Shown: positions 1-5,954 of the stretch, one piece after another
How the letters are laid out: each line of letters begins with the position of its first letter
Numbering within the stretch: the stretch's first letter is position 1
DNA from: JAAFJT01 sp043772905
Lineage (GTDB): Bacteria; Bacteroidota; Bacteroidia; Chitinophagales; Saprospiraceae
NCBI GenBank assembly: GCA_043772905.1
Contig: JAYVFS010000248.1
Span: 1 to 8,885 of the forward strand
Reading direction: 5' to 3'
Length of the DNA stretch: 8,885 nucleotides
Position numbers and translations under genes: made by a program
Notes under the pieces: generated by a model
Seen by the model: the letters and a program-made list of their open reading frames with translations, nothing else
What the model was told of the DNA's origin: nothing
Databases searched by the model: none

Positions 1-186
1 GAGTCGAATGCGAAATTGACTATTTACGACGCCGCAGGACGTATTGTGAAAACGATAGAAAAGAAATTTGCCAAAGGCTATAACGAGATTCCTATTTCAA
101 AAGGAGACATCAACGCTTCTGGTATCTTTTACTATCGCCTCGATACACCCACGCACTCGGCGACGAAGAAGATGATTATGATGTAA
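1..186 (+). CDS. C-terminal end of a T9SS-secreted protein (type A sorting domain), 5' truncated
   Basis: This open frame enters from the left edge and ends at TAA 184-186, leaving 61 residues. They read as a type A C-terminal sorting domain of the type IX secretion system: a beta-strand LTIYDAAGRIVKTI, a turn with KGYNEIPI, then the typical tail SGIFYYRLDTPTHSATKKM and a short hydrophobic end (IMM). Such domains direct outer-membrane translocation through the T9SS and are removed or exchanged for a surface anchor. The catalytic or adhesive part of the protein lies outside the window, so its function cannot be named. The THSATKKM ending is common among secreted Bacteroidota proteins. A strong terminator follows at 285-320, so this is the last gene of its transcript. 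Confidence 0.85.
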   Translation, partial: ESNAKLTIYDAAGRIVKTIEKKFAKGYNEIPISKGDINASGIFYYRLDTPTHSATKKMIMM

Positions 187-284
187 TGATTTAGAGATTT
201 TAATTACAAGACATTTGGTTTGTTCTTGAAATTCTATAATCAAATTAAGAATATCGTTTTGAGTTTTAGATCGGTTTTTTGATG

Positions 285-320
285 AAGTCTCGTGCCCATG
301 TTGGTACGGGACTTTTTTTT
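285..320 (+). terminator. Rho-independent terminator after the T9SS protein gene
   Basis: A 12-bp stem (285-296 with 303-314) closes on the 6-nt loop CATGTT and runs into eight T residues (313-320). Two pairs are G-U wobbles when read as plus-strand RNA, which fits transcription in the plus direction. It separates the T9SS gene from the toxin-antitoxin operon, whose -33 box overlaps the T-run. Confidence 0.88.
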
Positions 321-348
321 GTGAAAAATTGATAAATGAGTATCTTTG
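318..348 (+). promoter_or_regulatory. Bacteroidota-type promoter of the toxin-antitoxin operon
   Basis: A TTTG -33 element (318-321) is followed after 19 nt by a perfect TAnnTTTG -7 element, TATCTTTG (341-348). Spacing and both boxes match the Bacteroidota sigma-ABfr consensus. Transcription would begin around 354-356, only about ten bases before the ATG at 365. This nearly leaderless arrangement excludes the longer reading that starts at TTG 329. Confidence 0.72.
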
Positions 349-364
349 TTTTAAAAATAAAAAA

Positions 365-589
365 ATGGTCGCACAAAGTCAGCCGTTAAGCAATATACAA
401 TTGGAGTTACTTAAACTCTATACCACAAACCTTTCTGACAGTCAGTTATTGGATATTCAACATTTACTATCAGAATATTTTTCTAATTTGATTGACAGAG
501 ATATGTCTGCTCTTTGGGAAGAAAAAAAGTGGGATTCACAGACTATTCAACAATGGAAGCAGGAGAGACTTAGAACACCTTATAAATGA
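365..589 (+). CDS. Small antitoxin-like protein paired with the PIN toxin
   Basis: This 74-residue, mostly helical and charged protein begins MVAQSQPLSNIQLELLKLY and ends RLRTPYK. I recall similar small proteins (N-terminal LSNIQLELLKLY, a middle LLxIxxLLxxYF segment, a C-terminal WEEKKW...W helix) encoded directly upstream of PIN-domain toxins in Bacteroidota and Cyanobacteria, so it is called the cognate antitoxin. No recognisable DNA-binding fold (AbrB, RHH, Phd) is evident. The open frame extends 12 codons further upstream to TTG 329, but the -7 box at 341-348 lies within that extension, so ATG 365 is the better start. The stop TGA (587-589) overlaps the toxin ATG (586-588) in ATGA, which implies translational coupling. 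The antitoxin role is inferred from gene order, size and overlap, not from a known domain. Confidence 0.75.
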   Translation: MVAQSQPLSNIQLELLKLYTTNLSDSQLLDIQHLLSEYFSNLIDRDMSALWEEKKWDSQTIQQWKQERLRTPYK

Positions 590-1005
590 ATACTATGCGA
601 ATAGTTCTTGATATCAATGTGCTATTAGTAGCACTGCCTATTAATTCTCTATATCGTCCGATTTTCGACGCTTTAAAAATGAAACAATACACGCTATTAG
701 TTTCGAATGAAATTTTGACTGAATATGAAGAAAAAATAGCTGAGAAAACGAAGCCTGAAATAGCTCAAAATGTAATTCGTCTATTGTTATCATTGCCAAA
801 TGTTGAACAAATAAATAATATCTATTACCATTGGCTACTCATCACAAGTGATCCGGATGACAATAAATATCCAGATTGTGCTATTGCAGCTAATGCTACC
901 TATGTTGTCTCCGATGATGCCCATTTTCGTATATTAAAAAGGATTGATTTTCCCTCTCTAAATCTACTAACTTCGGATCAGTTTTTAGAATTATTGACAA
1001 AATAA
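586..1005 (+). CDS. PIN-domain toxin (putative ribonuclease, COG1569-like)
   Basis: This 139-residue protein has the PIN nuclease pattern. The first acidic residue is in RIVLDINVLL (D9), followed by acidic residues in the second helix (E42/E46 in NEILTEYEEK), the SDPDDNKYPDCAIAANA segment (D97 the likely third metal ligand) and SDDAHF (D110/D111). PIN toxins of type II systems are Mg2+-dependent endoribonucleases that cleave cellular RNA when the partner antitoxin is lost. The TSDPDDNK...DCAIA signature is that of the 'putative toxin component, PIN family' group (COG1569). Length is normal and all expected acidic positions are present, so it looks intact. It overlaps the antitoxin stop by four bases and is followed within 20 bases by a terminator. 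Its RNA target cannot be read from the sequence. Confidence 0.88.
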   Translation: MNTMRIVLDINVLLVALPINSLYRPIFDALKMKQYTLLVSNEILTEYEEKIAEKTKPEIAQNVIRLLLSLPNVEQINNIYYHWLLITSDPDDNKYPDCAIAANATYVVSDDAHFRILKRIDFPSLNLLTSDQFLELLTK

Positions 1006-1040
1006 AAGCCGAACAAAACATCAGTTTTGTTTGGCTTTTT
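1004..1040. terminator. Terminator between convergent genes, probably bidirectional
   Basis: A 16-bp stem (1004-1019 with 1024-1039, one G-T pair) closes on the 4-nt loop ATCA. On the plus strand it ends in TTTTT right after the PIN toxin stop. On the minus strand the same hairpin is followed by TTTT plus further T/A residues and lies 29 bases beyond the HemD stop. It can therefore serve both converging operons, although the plus-strand toxin is the clearer user. Confidence 0.85.
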
Positions 1041-1068
1041 CAATCCTAAAATATTTAAAATCAATATC

Positions 1069-1848
1069 TTAGCCTTTATTCGCAATTTTAATATACTCTT
1101 CCAAAGCTGTCGTCATTGAAGGCGCTTCCTTATCAGGTAGAATATCTATTTTCAAACCATGCTCTTTCACAGCGGCTGCTGTACGATTGCCACTGACGGC
1201 AATGCGCGTATCGCCTTGTGAAAAATCTGGGAAGTTTTCATACAATGAGCTAATGGCTTGTGGCGTGAAAAAAACCAAAATATCGTATTTTACATCACTC
1301 AAATCACTCAAATCGGTACTCAATGTTTCGTACATTATCACCTCTTGATACTTGATTTTTAAATCCGTCAAGTATTTACTCACTTGTTTTGAAGCATCAT
1401 TTGAACAAGGTAAAAGGAAGGTTTCTTTTTCACGATGTTTGACAAGGTAATTTTTCAAATCATCAATTGAGCGGTTGCCCATAAAAACTTTTCGTTTGCG
1501 ATAAACGATAAATTTTTGAAGATAATTAGCAATCATTTCAGTCAAACAGAAATACTTTGTATTTTCTGACATCGTGATGCGCATTTCCTTGCAACATTTA
1601 AAAAAGAAATCAACCGCGTTTTTGGATGTTAAAATAACCGCAGAAAACTCCGCAGGATTCACCCGTTGGCGGCGAACTTCCTTTATGTCAATGGCTTCAA
1701 CGTGTGTAAATTCGCGGAAATCAACAGTGATACCATACTTTTGCTCTAAGTCAAAGTAGGGTGATTTTACCAAAGGTGTAGGCTGTGTAACGAGGATGCT
1801 TTTGACGCGTTTATAACTTTCGTTTTCAGCAGTTGCAGTAACTGTCAT
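1069..1848 (-). CDS. hemD: Uroporphyrinogen-III synthase (HemD family)
   Basis: This enzyme cyclises hydroxymethylbilane to uroporphyrinogen III, inverting ring D, in cytosolic haem/corrin synthesis. From ATG 1848 it is 259 residues, the usual size. Family landmarks, numbered from that start, are KSILVTQP near the N-terminus (about 16-23), VILTSKNAVDFFF (71-83), YFCLTEMIANYLQKFIVYRKRKVF (99-122), ILVFFTPQAISSL (190-202), RIAVSGNRTAAAVKEHGL (215-232) and APSMTTALEEYI (242-253), spread over two lobes. The frame stays open 12 codons upstream to TTG 1884; ATG 1848 is preferred because those extra residues look unlike the family N-terminus, but this is not certain. It is the second gene of a minus-strand pair, 81 bases after DUF4271, with no -7 box seen between them, so it is probably co-transcribed. 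No other haem gene is nearby. A 9-bp tandem duplication at 1294-1311 encodes the DLSDLSD stretch. Confidence 0.87.
   Translation of the reverse strand: MTVTATAENESYKRVKSILVTQPTPLVKSPYFDLEQKYGITVDFREFTHVEAIDIKEVRRQRVNPAEFSAVILTSKNAVDFFFKCCKEMRITMSENTKYFCLTEMIANYLQKFIVYRKRKVFMGNRSIDDLKNYLVKHREKETFLLPCSNDASKQVSKYLTDLKIKYQEVIMYETLSTDLSDLSDVKYDILVFFTPQAISSLYENFPDFSQGDTRIAVSGNRTAAAVKEHGLKIDILPDKEAPSMTTALEEYIKIANKG
1294..1314 (-). repeat. Short in-frame tandem repeat within hemD
   Basis: The unit ATCACTCAA occurs twice in a row (1294-1302 and 1303-1311), followed by ATC. It encodes DLS-DLS-D in the loop before the VKYDILVFF strand. It is a small in-frame duplication that the protein probably tolerates as a lengthened loop. 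Confidence 0.7.
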
Positions 1849-1929
1849 GCCTTGAGAATTGTTATTATGCAATGTTTCTATCAATTTTATTTTCCGTTAA
1901 AAATGTGTTATCGTCCTAATGATACCCCT

Positions 1930-3135
1930 TTAAATAGGCGATTTAAAAATTAATAATTTTGCCAAAACAAATAATGGAGCTATTTCAACAGCGCAAAGAT
2001 AAACCAAAAAATGGAATTGGTCGGTAGCTAAAAACGGACTAGCTATACTTAAGCTACGCAATGACCGTACCAAATAGACAATACCGATTGCCCCAAAAGC
2101 TGTATATGTCAACAAATTACCCAGTATTTCGGGCGAATAAGCAATAAAAAGATTCAATGGCAACAGTATCAAACCTAAAAGTATGCCTGAGGTAATAATG
2201 ATAAAATTGTACAATTTTACTTCTTTTGCTATCGGAAAAACCGACGAAATGATGTATAAAATAGTATGTTTTATCAAAAAAGCCGCGCTTATACCTAAGA
2301 TGCAATACAAAAAAGTCCAGAATTGATTCGTAGCGGGTTGACCAACAAACCGATAAACCATCAAAAAAGCAAAAATCGAAGCGTTCAGTAAAAACAAACC
2401 ATATAGTGCCAATTGTGCCACATTGCCCCATCCCGCTTGTAGCCGATAAATTTGCCGCAATGCATTATTACTCAACAATGCTTGATAGGCATTGCGCACC
2501 GACGAACGGGCATTTGCTACAACTAAAGCCATAAGAGAAAGGGTAATCAGAAAAACCCAAAAAAGAAAATTCTTACTATATGCCTCTCTGTTCAAAAGAC
2601 TCGGCGTTGATTGCTCTAATATCGTTTTGGCTTTGTTCGTACTCGTATCTATGGATGCAACGTCCCCCCTCAGTATTTCGAAGGGATTATTTGAGCTTGT
2701 AAGCATCGGCATATCTGTATTAGACAAATCAACGGTTGGTTTCGATGTAGAATCGGCACTCGTTGCTAATGATGTTGTCGGTGCGCTTGTCGGATTAATA
2801 TTAAAAGCAGAATTATTATTGGTTGTACTTTGTTTTGCTCGAGCCAATGAATCTTCACGTATCGCCGCTAAACGCATTGAGTCTTGAAGAGTGGGCTTGC
2901 GTCGCCGTCTTTGAGGGACGGGTTGTGTCGGTACAACAATGGTTTCAGTCGTTTGCTTTGGATTTGTAATGGTCGGACCAGAAGTATTGGGCGTTTTTAT
3001 GGGTTGCTGTTTAGGTATTGTGGCGGGTTTAGTCGTTTCCAGGGGCTGTGGAGAGCCCTCTTGCGCGGTTGCGAAAGTCGAATAGCTGATAAATAAAATC
3101 AGAAAGAATGCTTTATATTGGATGTACTTTTTCAA
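1930..3135 (-). CDS. DUF4271 domain-containing membrane protein
   Basis: This 401-residue protein has an N-terminal signal-like hydrophobic stretch (about 8-24, ending ATAQ). A long Pro/Thr/Ser-rich, low-complexity segment follows (about 26-150) with a basic patch QRRRRK near 75-80. The C-terminal half is hydrophobic, with membrane helices near 189-207, 238-262, 271-297, 309-333, 340-357 and 374-396. The C-terminal FHFLVYLCAVEIAPLFVLAK segment and the helix layout match DUF4271, a Bacteroidota family without known function, which I recall as commonly sitting next to hemD, as here. The only start that keeps the signal peptide is TTG 3135: an in-frame stop lies 10-12 bases upstream and the next Met is residue 87. 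A TACCTTTG promoter box is 46 bases upstream. One CCCCTCAGTA copy (2666-2675) encodes ILRG at residues 154-157. Confidence 0.8.
   Translation of the reverse strand: MKKYIQYKAFFLILFISYSTFATAQEGSPQPLETTKPATIPKQQPIKTPNTSGPTITNPKQTTETIVVPTQPVPQRRRRKPTLQDSMRLAAIREDSLARAKQSTTNNNSAFNINPTSAPTTSLATSADSTSKPTVDLSNTDMPMLTSSNNPFEILRGDVASIDTSTNKAKTILEQSTPSLLNREAYSKNFLFWVFLITLSLMALVVANARSSVRNAYQALLSNNALRQIYRLQAGWGNVAQLALYGLFLLNASIFAFLMVYRFVGQPATNQFWTFLYCILGISAAFLIKHTILYIISSVFPIAKEVKLYNFIIITSGILLGLILLPLNLFIAYSPEILGNLLTYTAFGAIGIVYLVRSLRSLSIASPFLATDQFHFLVYLCAVEIAPLFVLAKLLIFKSPI
2666..2675 (+). repeat. CCCCTCAGTA word, copy 1 (inside the DUF4271 gene)
   Basis: Exact CCCCTCAGTA, extended to six leading C and a trailing T. 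On the coding (minus) strand it reads ATA-CTG-AGG-GGG, giving I-L-R-G in the linker just before the membrane domain. Confidence 0.9.
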
Positions 3136-3180
3136 TATTAGTCCTCAGGTGTGTTTTTGAATCAGTTCTCTAATTTTGTG

Positions 3181-3188
3181 CAAAGGTA
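3181..3188 (-). promoter_or_regulatory. Promoter -7 box for the DUF4271-hemD operon
   Basis: On the minus strand this reads TACCTTTG, a perfect TAnnTTTG box. It would start transcription near 3175, about 40 bases before the TTG start at 3135. No clear TTG -33 element is seen at the expected distance, so the call rests on the -7 box and its position. Confidence 0.55.
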
Positions 3189-3233
3189 GAAATTTAATAT
3201 GAGTTCACTATTTGTCATGTTGAAGTTTGACAT

Positions 3234-3265
3234 AAAAAAATCCTCACCTGTTAACCAAGCGAGGA
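3234..3265 (-). terminator. Rho-independent terminator of the short T9SS-domain gene
   Basis: On the minus strand a 10-bp stem (TCCTCGCTTG with CAGGTGAGGA, loop GTTAA) is followed by seven T. Two of its pairs are G-U wobbles as minus-strand RNA but become A-C mismatches as plus-strand RNA, which shows the direction of use. It ends the 3300-3611 gene ahead of the DUF4271 promoter. Confidence 0.82.
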
Positions 3266-3299
3266 ATTTTTATCTACAAGAATAAATTTTACACCATTA

Positions 3300-3611
3300 T
3301 TATTTCTTAGTCAACCTTTGGGTTGTTAGAACTTTATTGTTTTTGCCAAATAATTGGACAACATACAAACCGTTTGGCAAGTCGCTCACTTCGTAGCGTT
3401 CGCCTTTCTCGGCAGTGAAAGTGCGCATTTTACGCCCAACCATATTGAATAGGACGATGTTTTTGACAGCGTCTTCATTATTGATTGTTATATAGTCAGT
3501 TGTCGGATTCGGATATATCGAAATAACCACATTATCACTCCGCTTTTCCATTTGGGCGAAAGCGACGAAACTGATGAAAATAAAAGAGATGGCGAGTATA
3601 AGTTTCTTCAT
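3300..3611 (-). CDS. Mini T9SS protein: signal peptide plus type A sorting domain only
   Basis: This 103-residue protein begins with a clear Sec signal peptide (MKKLILAISFIFISFVAFAQ, cleavage likely after residue 19 or 20), then has only about ten linker residues (MEKRSDNVVI). Everything else is a T9SS type A sorting domain: SIYPNPTTDYITI (31-43), IVLFNMVGRKMRTF (52-65), YEVSDLPNGLYVVQLF (73-88) and VLTTQRLTKK at the end. After export no cargo would remain beyond the sorting domain itself. It could be a substrate-like accessory of the secretion machine, a structural surface peptide, or the remnant of a larger secreted protein. The clean signal peptide, intact domain, ATG start and dedicated terminator argue for a real gene rather than a decaying one. 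It is transcribed separately from its neighbours. Confidence 0.85.
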   Translation of the reverse strand: MKKLILAISFIFISFVAFAQMEKRSDNVVISIYPNPTTDYITINNEDAVKNIVLFNMVGRKMRTFTAEKGERYEVSDLPNGLYVVQLFGKNNKVLTTQRLTKK

Positions 3612-3748
3612 TTACAATGATTTAAATTTAGATAATGGTAAAAATTAGACTTGTGATTTATTAATTGTGTGCAAGTTATACAATAATACACAACAAAACA
3701 AGTTCCAAGTTTACACATTAAGATAAAATTAACGCTTTTTTATTGTGT

Positions 3749-3756
3749 CAAAAGTA
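3749..3756 (-). promoter_or_regulatory. Candidate -7 box for the mini T9SS gene
   Basis: On the minus strand this reads TACTTTTG, matching TAnnTTTG. It would give a leader of about 130 bases before ATG 3611. No clear -33 element is present, and in DNA this AT-rich such a match can arise by chance. Confidence 0.3.
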
Positions 3757-3788
3757 TTTTTTTTTATAAATTTTCATTGTTAACTTAT

Positions 3789-3815
3789 CTAAAAAATTGA
3801 TTTTCAATTTTTTAG
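3789..3815. repeat. Perfect 12-bp inverted repeat with 3-nt loop
   Basis: CTAAAAAATTGA (3789-3800) and TCAATTTTTTAG (3804-3815) are exact reverse complements separated by TTT. No T-run follows on either strand, so it is not a standard terminator. It lies about 100 bases beyond the lipid kinase stop and could act as an mRNA 3' end or a binding site. Confidence 0.7.
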
Positions 3816-3913
3816 GATTTATATAATCCATTTTAATGCTTTCAAAAAAAATTGTGCACTTGACAAAATAAATTGCAACATCTTATTTTTTTTTAATCAA
3901 ATGCTTTCTAACA

Positions 3914-4870
3914 TCAGGGCACGGCTATCCATAGTTTATGCTCAAAAATTGAAATTTCTGTCGGCGTTGGACCAATAAATTCACCATCCGTTTCACAAAA
4001 AATAGGGTTGCCTAAACTCTCTACTTTAATTCTTTTCGTTTTAACCAAAAGGGCTTCTGGAATGTCTGCAACGCCACCTGAATAAAGACGGGGTGTATAA
4101 AAAACAACTTTCCAACGAGGCAAATTACGGATGAGCGTCAAGGCTAATAAGCCATCATTTTTGACAGCTTGTGGTGTCAATAGCATACCTGCACCAGCAA
4201 ATTTATTAATGCCAAAATTAAGCGTATAGAATTGGTCTTCAATAACTTGTTCATCAAATAAAACACGCACACGTTCTGCCTTGTAGGCAAAAAGACATTT
4301 TACTAAATGAAAGAAATAAGTAAACTTTTTCGGCAGCAACCGCTTCGTGTCGCGTTCAACCGATTTAACAACAAACGAATCGTAGCCCAAACCACCCGCA
4401 TTGCCAAAATATTGCTTCTTTTCCTGCCCATTTTTATCAAAAAAACGAACGATGCCAATGTCTTGATATTCCAACCGCCCCCTCAGTATCATACGACAAA
4501 ATTCAGATAAATCATTGGGTATTTTGTGCATTTTGACCCAGTCATTCCCTGTTCCAGCCGCATACATCGTATAGACGATTTCATTCAAAGCGACGGTGGT
4601 CTGATTGAATATACCATTGATAATTTCATTGCCAGTACCATCTCCACCAATGCCGATGATGCGGCGATACCCCTCAGTAATTATCGCTTTTTTTACGATT
4701 TCGGTCGCTTCACCCCGTTTTTGGGTAAATCGAACATCATAGCTAATACCAAAAGAGGTAAAAGCTTTTTCAATTTTTGCAAAACGCCGAAATGTTTTAC
4801 CGCCACCACTTGCGGGGTTGACAATGACGAGCCACGTGCTCTTTTTATTTGTGTTATTTTCCAAAATCAA
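3914..4870 (-). CDS. Lipid kinase of the YegS/diacylglycerol kinase family
   Basis: This 318-residue protein carries the DAGK catalytic signature: WLVIVNPASGGGK near the N-terminus (13-25), IIGIGGDGTGNEIINGI with the nucleotide-binding GGDGT loop (71-87), AAGTGNDW (104-111), FGNAGGLGYD (155-164) and a C-terminal ETDGE (293-297) whose Asp and Glu are the expected catalytic and metal-site residues. Such enzymes phosphorylate diacylglycerol or related lipids with ATP at the inner membrane face; the exact lipid cannot be told here. Length is normal and no key motif is missing. No in-frame ATG lies before residue 105, and an in-frame stop is 15 bases upstream, so the start is TTG 4870 (or TTG 4864). 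It is divergent from the ABC exporter operon. Two CCCCTCAGTA copies fall inside it, at 4479 and 4670. Confidence 0.88.
   Translation of the reverse strand: MILENNTNKKSTWLVIVNPASGGGKTFRRFAKIEKAFTSFGISYDVRFTQKRGEATEIVKKAIITEGYRRIIGIGGDGTGNEIINGIFNQTTVALNEIVYTMYAAGTGNDWVKMHKIPNDLSEFCRMILRGRLEYQDIGIVRFFDKNGQEKKQYFGNAGGLGYDSFVVKSVERDTKRLLPKKFTYFFHLVKCLFAYKAERVRVLFDEQVIEDQFYTLNFGINKFAGAGMLLTPQAVKNDGLLALTLIRNLPRWKVVFYTPRLYSGGVADIPEALLVKTKRIKVESLGNPIFCETDGEFIGPTPTEISIFEHKLWIAVP
4479..4488 (+). repeat. CCCCTCAGTA word, copy 2 (inside the lipid kinase gene)
   Basis: Exact word with one extra leading C and a trailing T. On the coding strand it is read ATA-CTG-AGG-GGG, I-L-R-G at residues 128-131, the same frame as copy 1 but in an unrelated protein. 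Confidence 0.9.
4670..4679 (+). repeat. CCCCTCAGTA word, copy 3 (inside the lipid kinase gene)
   Basis: Exact word with a trailing A. On the coding strand it is read ATT-ACT-GAG-GGG, I-T-E-G at residues 64-67, a different frame from copy 2. It lies 191 bases from copy 2. Confidence 0.9.
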
Positions 4871-4893
4871 GAAATAGTCAGTTTAAGAGGGCA

Positions 4894-4901
4894 CAAAATT
4901 A
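4894..4901 (-). promoter_or_regulatory. Likely -7 box of the lipid kinase gene
   Basis: On the minus strand this reads TAATTTTG, a TAnnTTTG match 24 bases from the TTG start, giving a leader of roughly 20 bases. No good -33 box is visible. A second candidate lies further upstream at 4956-4963. Confidence 0.5.
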
Positions 4902-4955
4902 AGTTTTAGTCCGTCATTTTATCCTTTTGGCAGAAAAATTAGATGTAATTAAGGG

Positions 4956-4989
4956 CAAATGTATAAACTTGCCGTTTCAAAATTCCAAA
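4956..4989. promoter_or_regulatory. Candidate back-to-back promoters between lipid kinase and ABC operon
   Basis: The minus strand has TACATTTG (4956-4963), with a TTTG at 4986-4989 that is 22 bases away, close to -33 spacing. Directly abutting it on the plus strand is TAAACTTG (4964-4971), one base off TAnnTTTG and 51 bases before the ABC ATPase ATG. Together they form a 16-base near-palindrome (12 of 16 positions symmetric). This is the best promoter candidate I see for the ABC operon, but it is weak. Confidence 0.3.
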
Positions 4990-5021
4990 ACTCTATCAAT
5001 CCAAAATTCTAACAATTCAAA

Positions 5022-5933
5022 ATGGATATTCTCAAAATAGATAATGTTGTAAAAACCTACGACAAACATGTAGCCGTTAATAAGGTCTCGTTCACGATGC
5101 CCGAAGGGGTTATTTTTGGTCTTCTCGGTCCAAATGGTGCTGGAAAAAGCTCGTTGATTCGTATGATTACGACCATAACAAGACCCGATGAAGGGCAGAT
5201 TTTCTTCGCCGGTGAAAAACTCAACAGTTCACACCCCGAACAAATCGGCTACATGCCCGAAGAACGAGGGTTATATAAAAAAATGAAAGTCGGCGACCAT
5301 CTCATGTATCTCGCTCAACTGAAAGGTTTGAGCTACGACCAAGCCAAAACCGAAATCAAACATTGGCTCATCAAACTCGACATCGTGGATTGGTGGGGCA
5401 AGAAGGTGGAAGAGCTCTCGAAAGGGATGCAGCAAAAAGCCCAATTTATCTCAACCGTTATTCACAAGCCACGCCTTCTGATTCTTGATGAACCGTTTTC
5501 AGGACTTGACCCTATCAATGCGGAATTGTTGAAAAATGAGATTTTTGAACTGCATAAAAATGGCACAAGCATCATTTTTTCAACCCACCGAATGGAGCAG
5601 GTCGAGGAAATTTGTGATAAAATCATTTTAATCAATAAAGGCGAAAATGTACTTTATGGTGCTGTCAAAGACATCAAACAACAATTCAAAGAGAACTTGT
5701 ATCGTATTGATTTCAATGAAAACCAAGCAATTCCGCCTGATTTACGGGGTTTAAACATTGTCAAACAGACCCCTCAGTATATCAAGCTGAAAATTGCAGG
5801 CGAACAAGAATCCAATCAAGTTTTACGGCATTTGCTCGATTCAGGCGTGTCTATCAAGGCATTTAATGAAATTTTACCTACTTTAAACGAAGTTTTTATT
5901 CGCCAAGTCGGAAGTTCAAATGTGCAACAATAA
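5022..5933 (+). CDS. ABC transporter ATP-binding protein (ABC-2 exporter type)
   Basis: This 303-residue ATPase has Walker A GPNGAGKS (36-43), signature LSKGMQQK (132-139), Walker B LLILDEP (152-158), D-loop SGLDP (160-164) and the switch histidine in FSTHRM (H189). At the Q-loop position it reads GYMPEERGLY rather than carrying a Gln, which I recall as usual for this subgroup. The last 90 or so residues form the C-terminal extension (DUF4162-like) ending LNEVFIRQVG. It would energise the adjacent permease; a NatA-like exporter is the nearest general comparison, and the substrate is unknown. ATG 5022 follows an A-rich leader with repeated CAAAATTC-like segments and no Shine-Dalgarno. The permease starts 45 bases after its stop. 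One CCCCTCAGTA copy (5770-5779) encodes TPQY in the C-terminal extension. Confidence 0.9.
   Translation: MDILKIDNVVKTYDKHVAVNKVSFTMPEGVIFGLLGPNGAGKSSLIRMITTITRPDEGQIFFAGEKLNSSHPEQIGYMPEERGLYKKMKVGDHLMYLAQLKGLSYDQAKTEIKHWLIKLDIVDWWGKKVEELSKGMQQKAQFISTVIHKPRLLILDEPFSGLDPINAELLKNEIFELHKNGTSIIFSTHRMEQVEEICDKIILINKGENVLYGAVKDIKQQFKENLYRIDFNENQAIPPDLRGLNIVKQTPQYIKLKIAGEQESNQVLRHLLDSGVSIKAFNEILPTLNEVFIRQVGSSNVQQ
5770..5779 (+). repeat. CCCCTCAGTA word, copy 4 (inside the ABC ATPase gene)
   Basis: Exact word with a trailing T. It is read ACC-CCT-CAG-TAT, T-P-Q-Y at residues 250-253. Here the word itself, not its complement, is on the coding strand, giving a third reading frame. Confidence 0.9.
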
Positions 5934-5954
5934 CCGAACGGCAGCTAATAATAG

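Larger units (their letters stand above)
3612..3913. other. 302-base AT-rich intergenic spacer
   Basis: No coding frame is convincing here. The DNA is extremely AT-rich, with poly-T/poly-A tracts near 3757-3765, 3845-3852 and 3884-3894. It holds one candidate minus-strand -7 box (3749-3756) and one perfect hairpin (3789-3815), followed by a small GGATT/AATCC hairpin (3815-3829). It separates two minus-strand genes. I see no strong terminator directly after the lipid kinase gene. Confidence 0.7.

Noticed and set aside
329..364. N-terminal extension of the antitoxin from TTG 329
   Set aside because: The perfect promoter -7 box at 341-348 lies inside this stretch and the transcript would begin after it, so ATG 365 is the start.
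1849..1884. Twelve-codon extension of hemD from TTG 1884
   Set aside because: The residues do not resemble the family N-terminus and an ATG is available at 1848. It is kept as an open alternative, not as the call.
1922..1935. ATACCCCTTTAAAT as a seventh copy of the repeated word
   Set aside because: It shares only ATACCCCT with copy 3 and lacks the CAGTA half.
2167..2177. CCTGAGGTAAT, and TCCTCAGGT near 3141, as variant copies of the repeated word
   Set aside because: Only the 6-base CTGAGG or CCTCAG core matches, which is expected by chance in a window this long.
2117..3096. Plus- and minus-strand open frames overlapping the DUF4271 gene
   Set aside because: They are shadow frames of a gene with a clear signal peptide and membrane helices. 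Their translations match no family I recognise.
4307..4909. Plus-strand open frames opposite the lipid kinase gene
   Set aside because: The minus-strand frame holds all DAGK motifs in order; the opposite frames have no recognisable domain.
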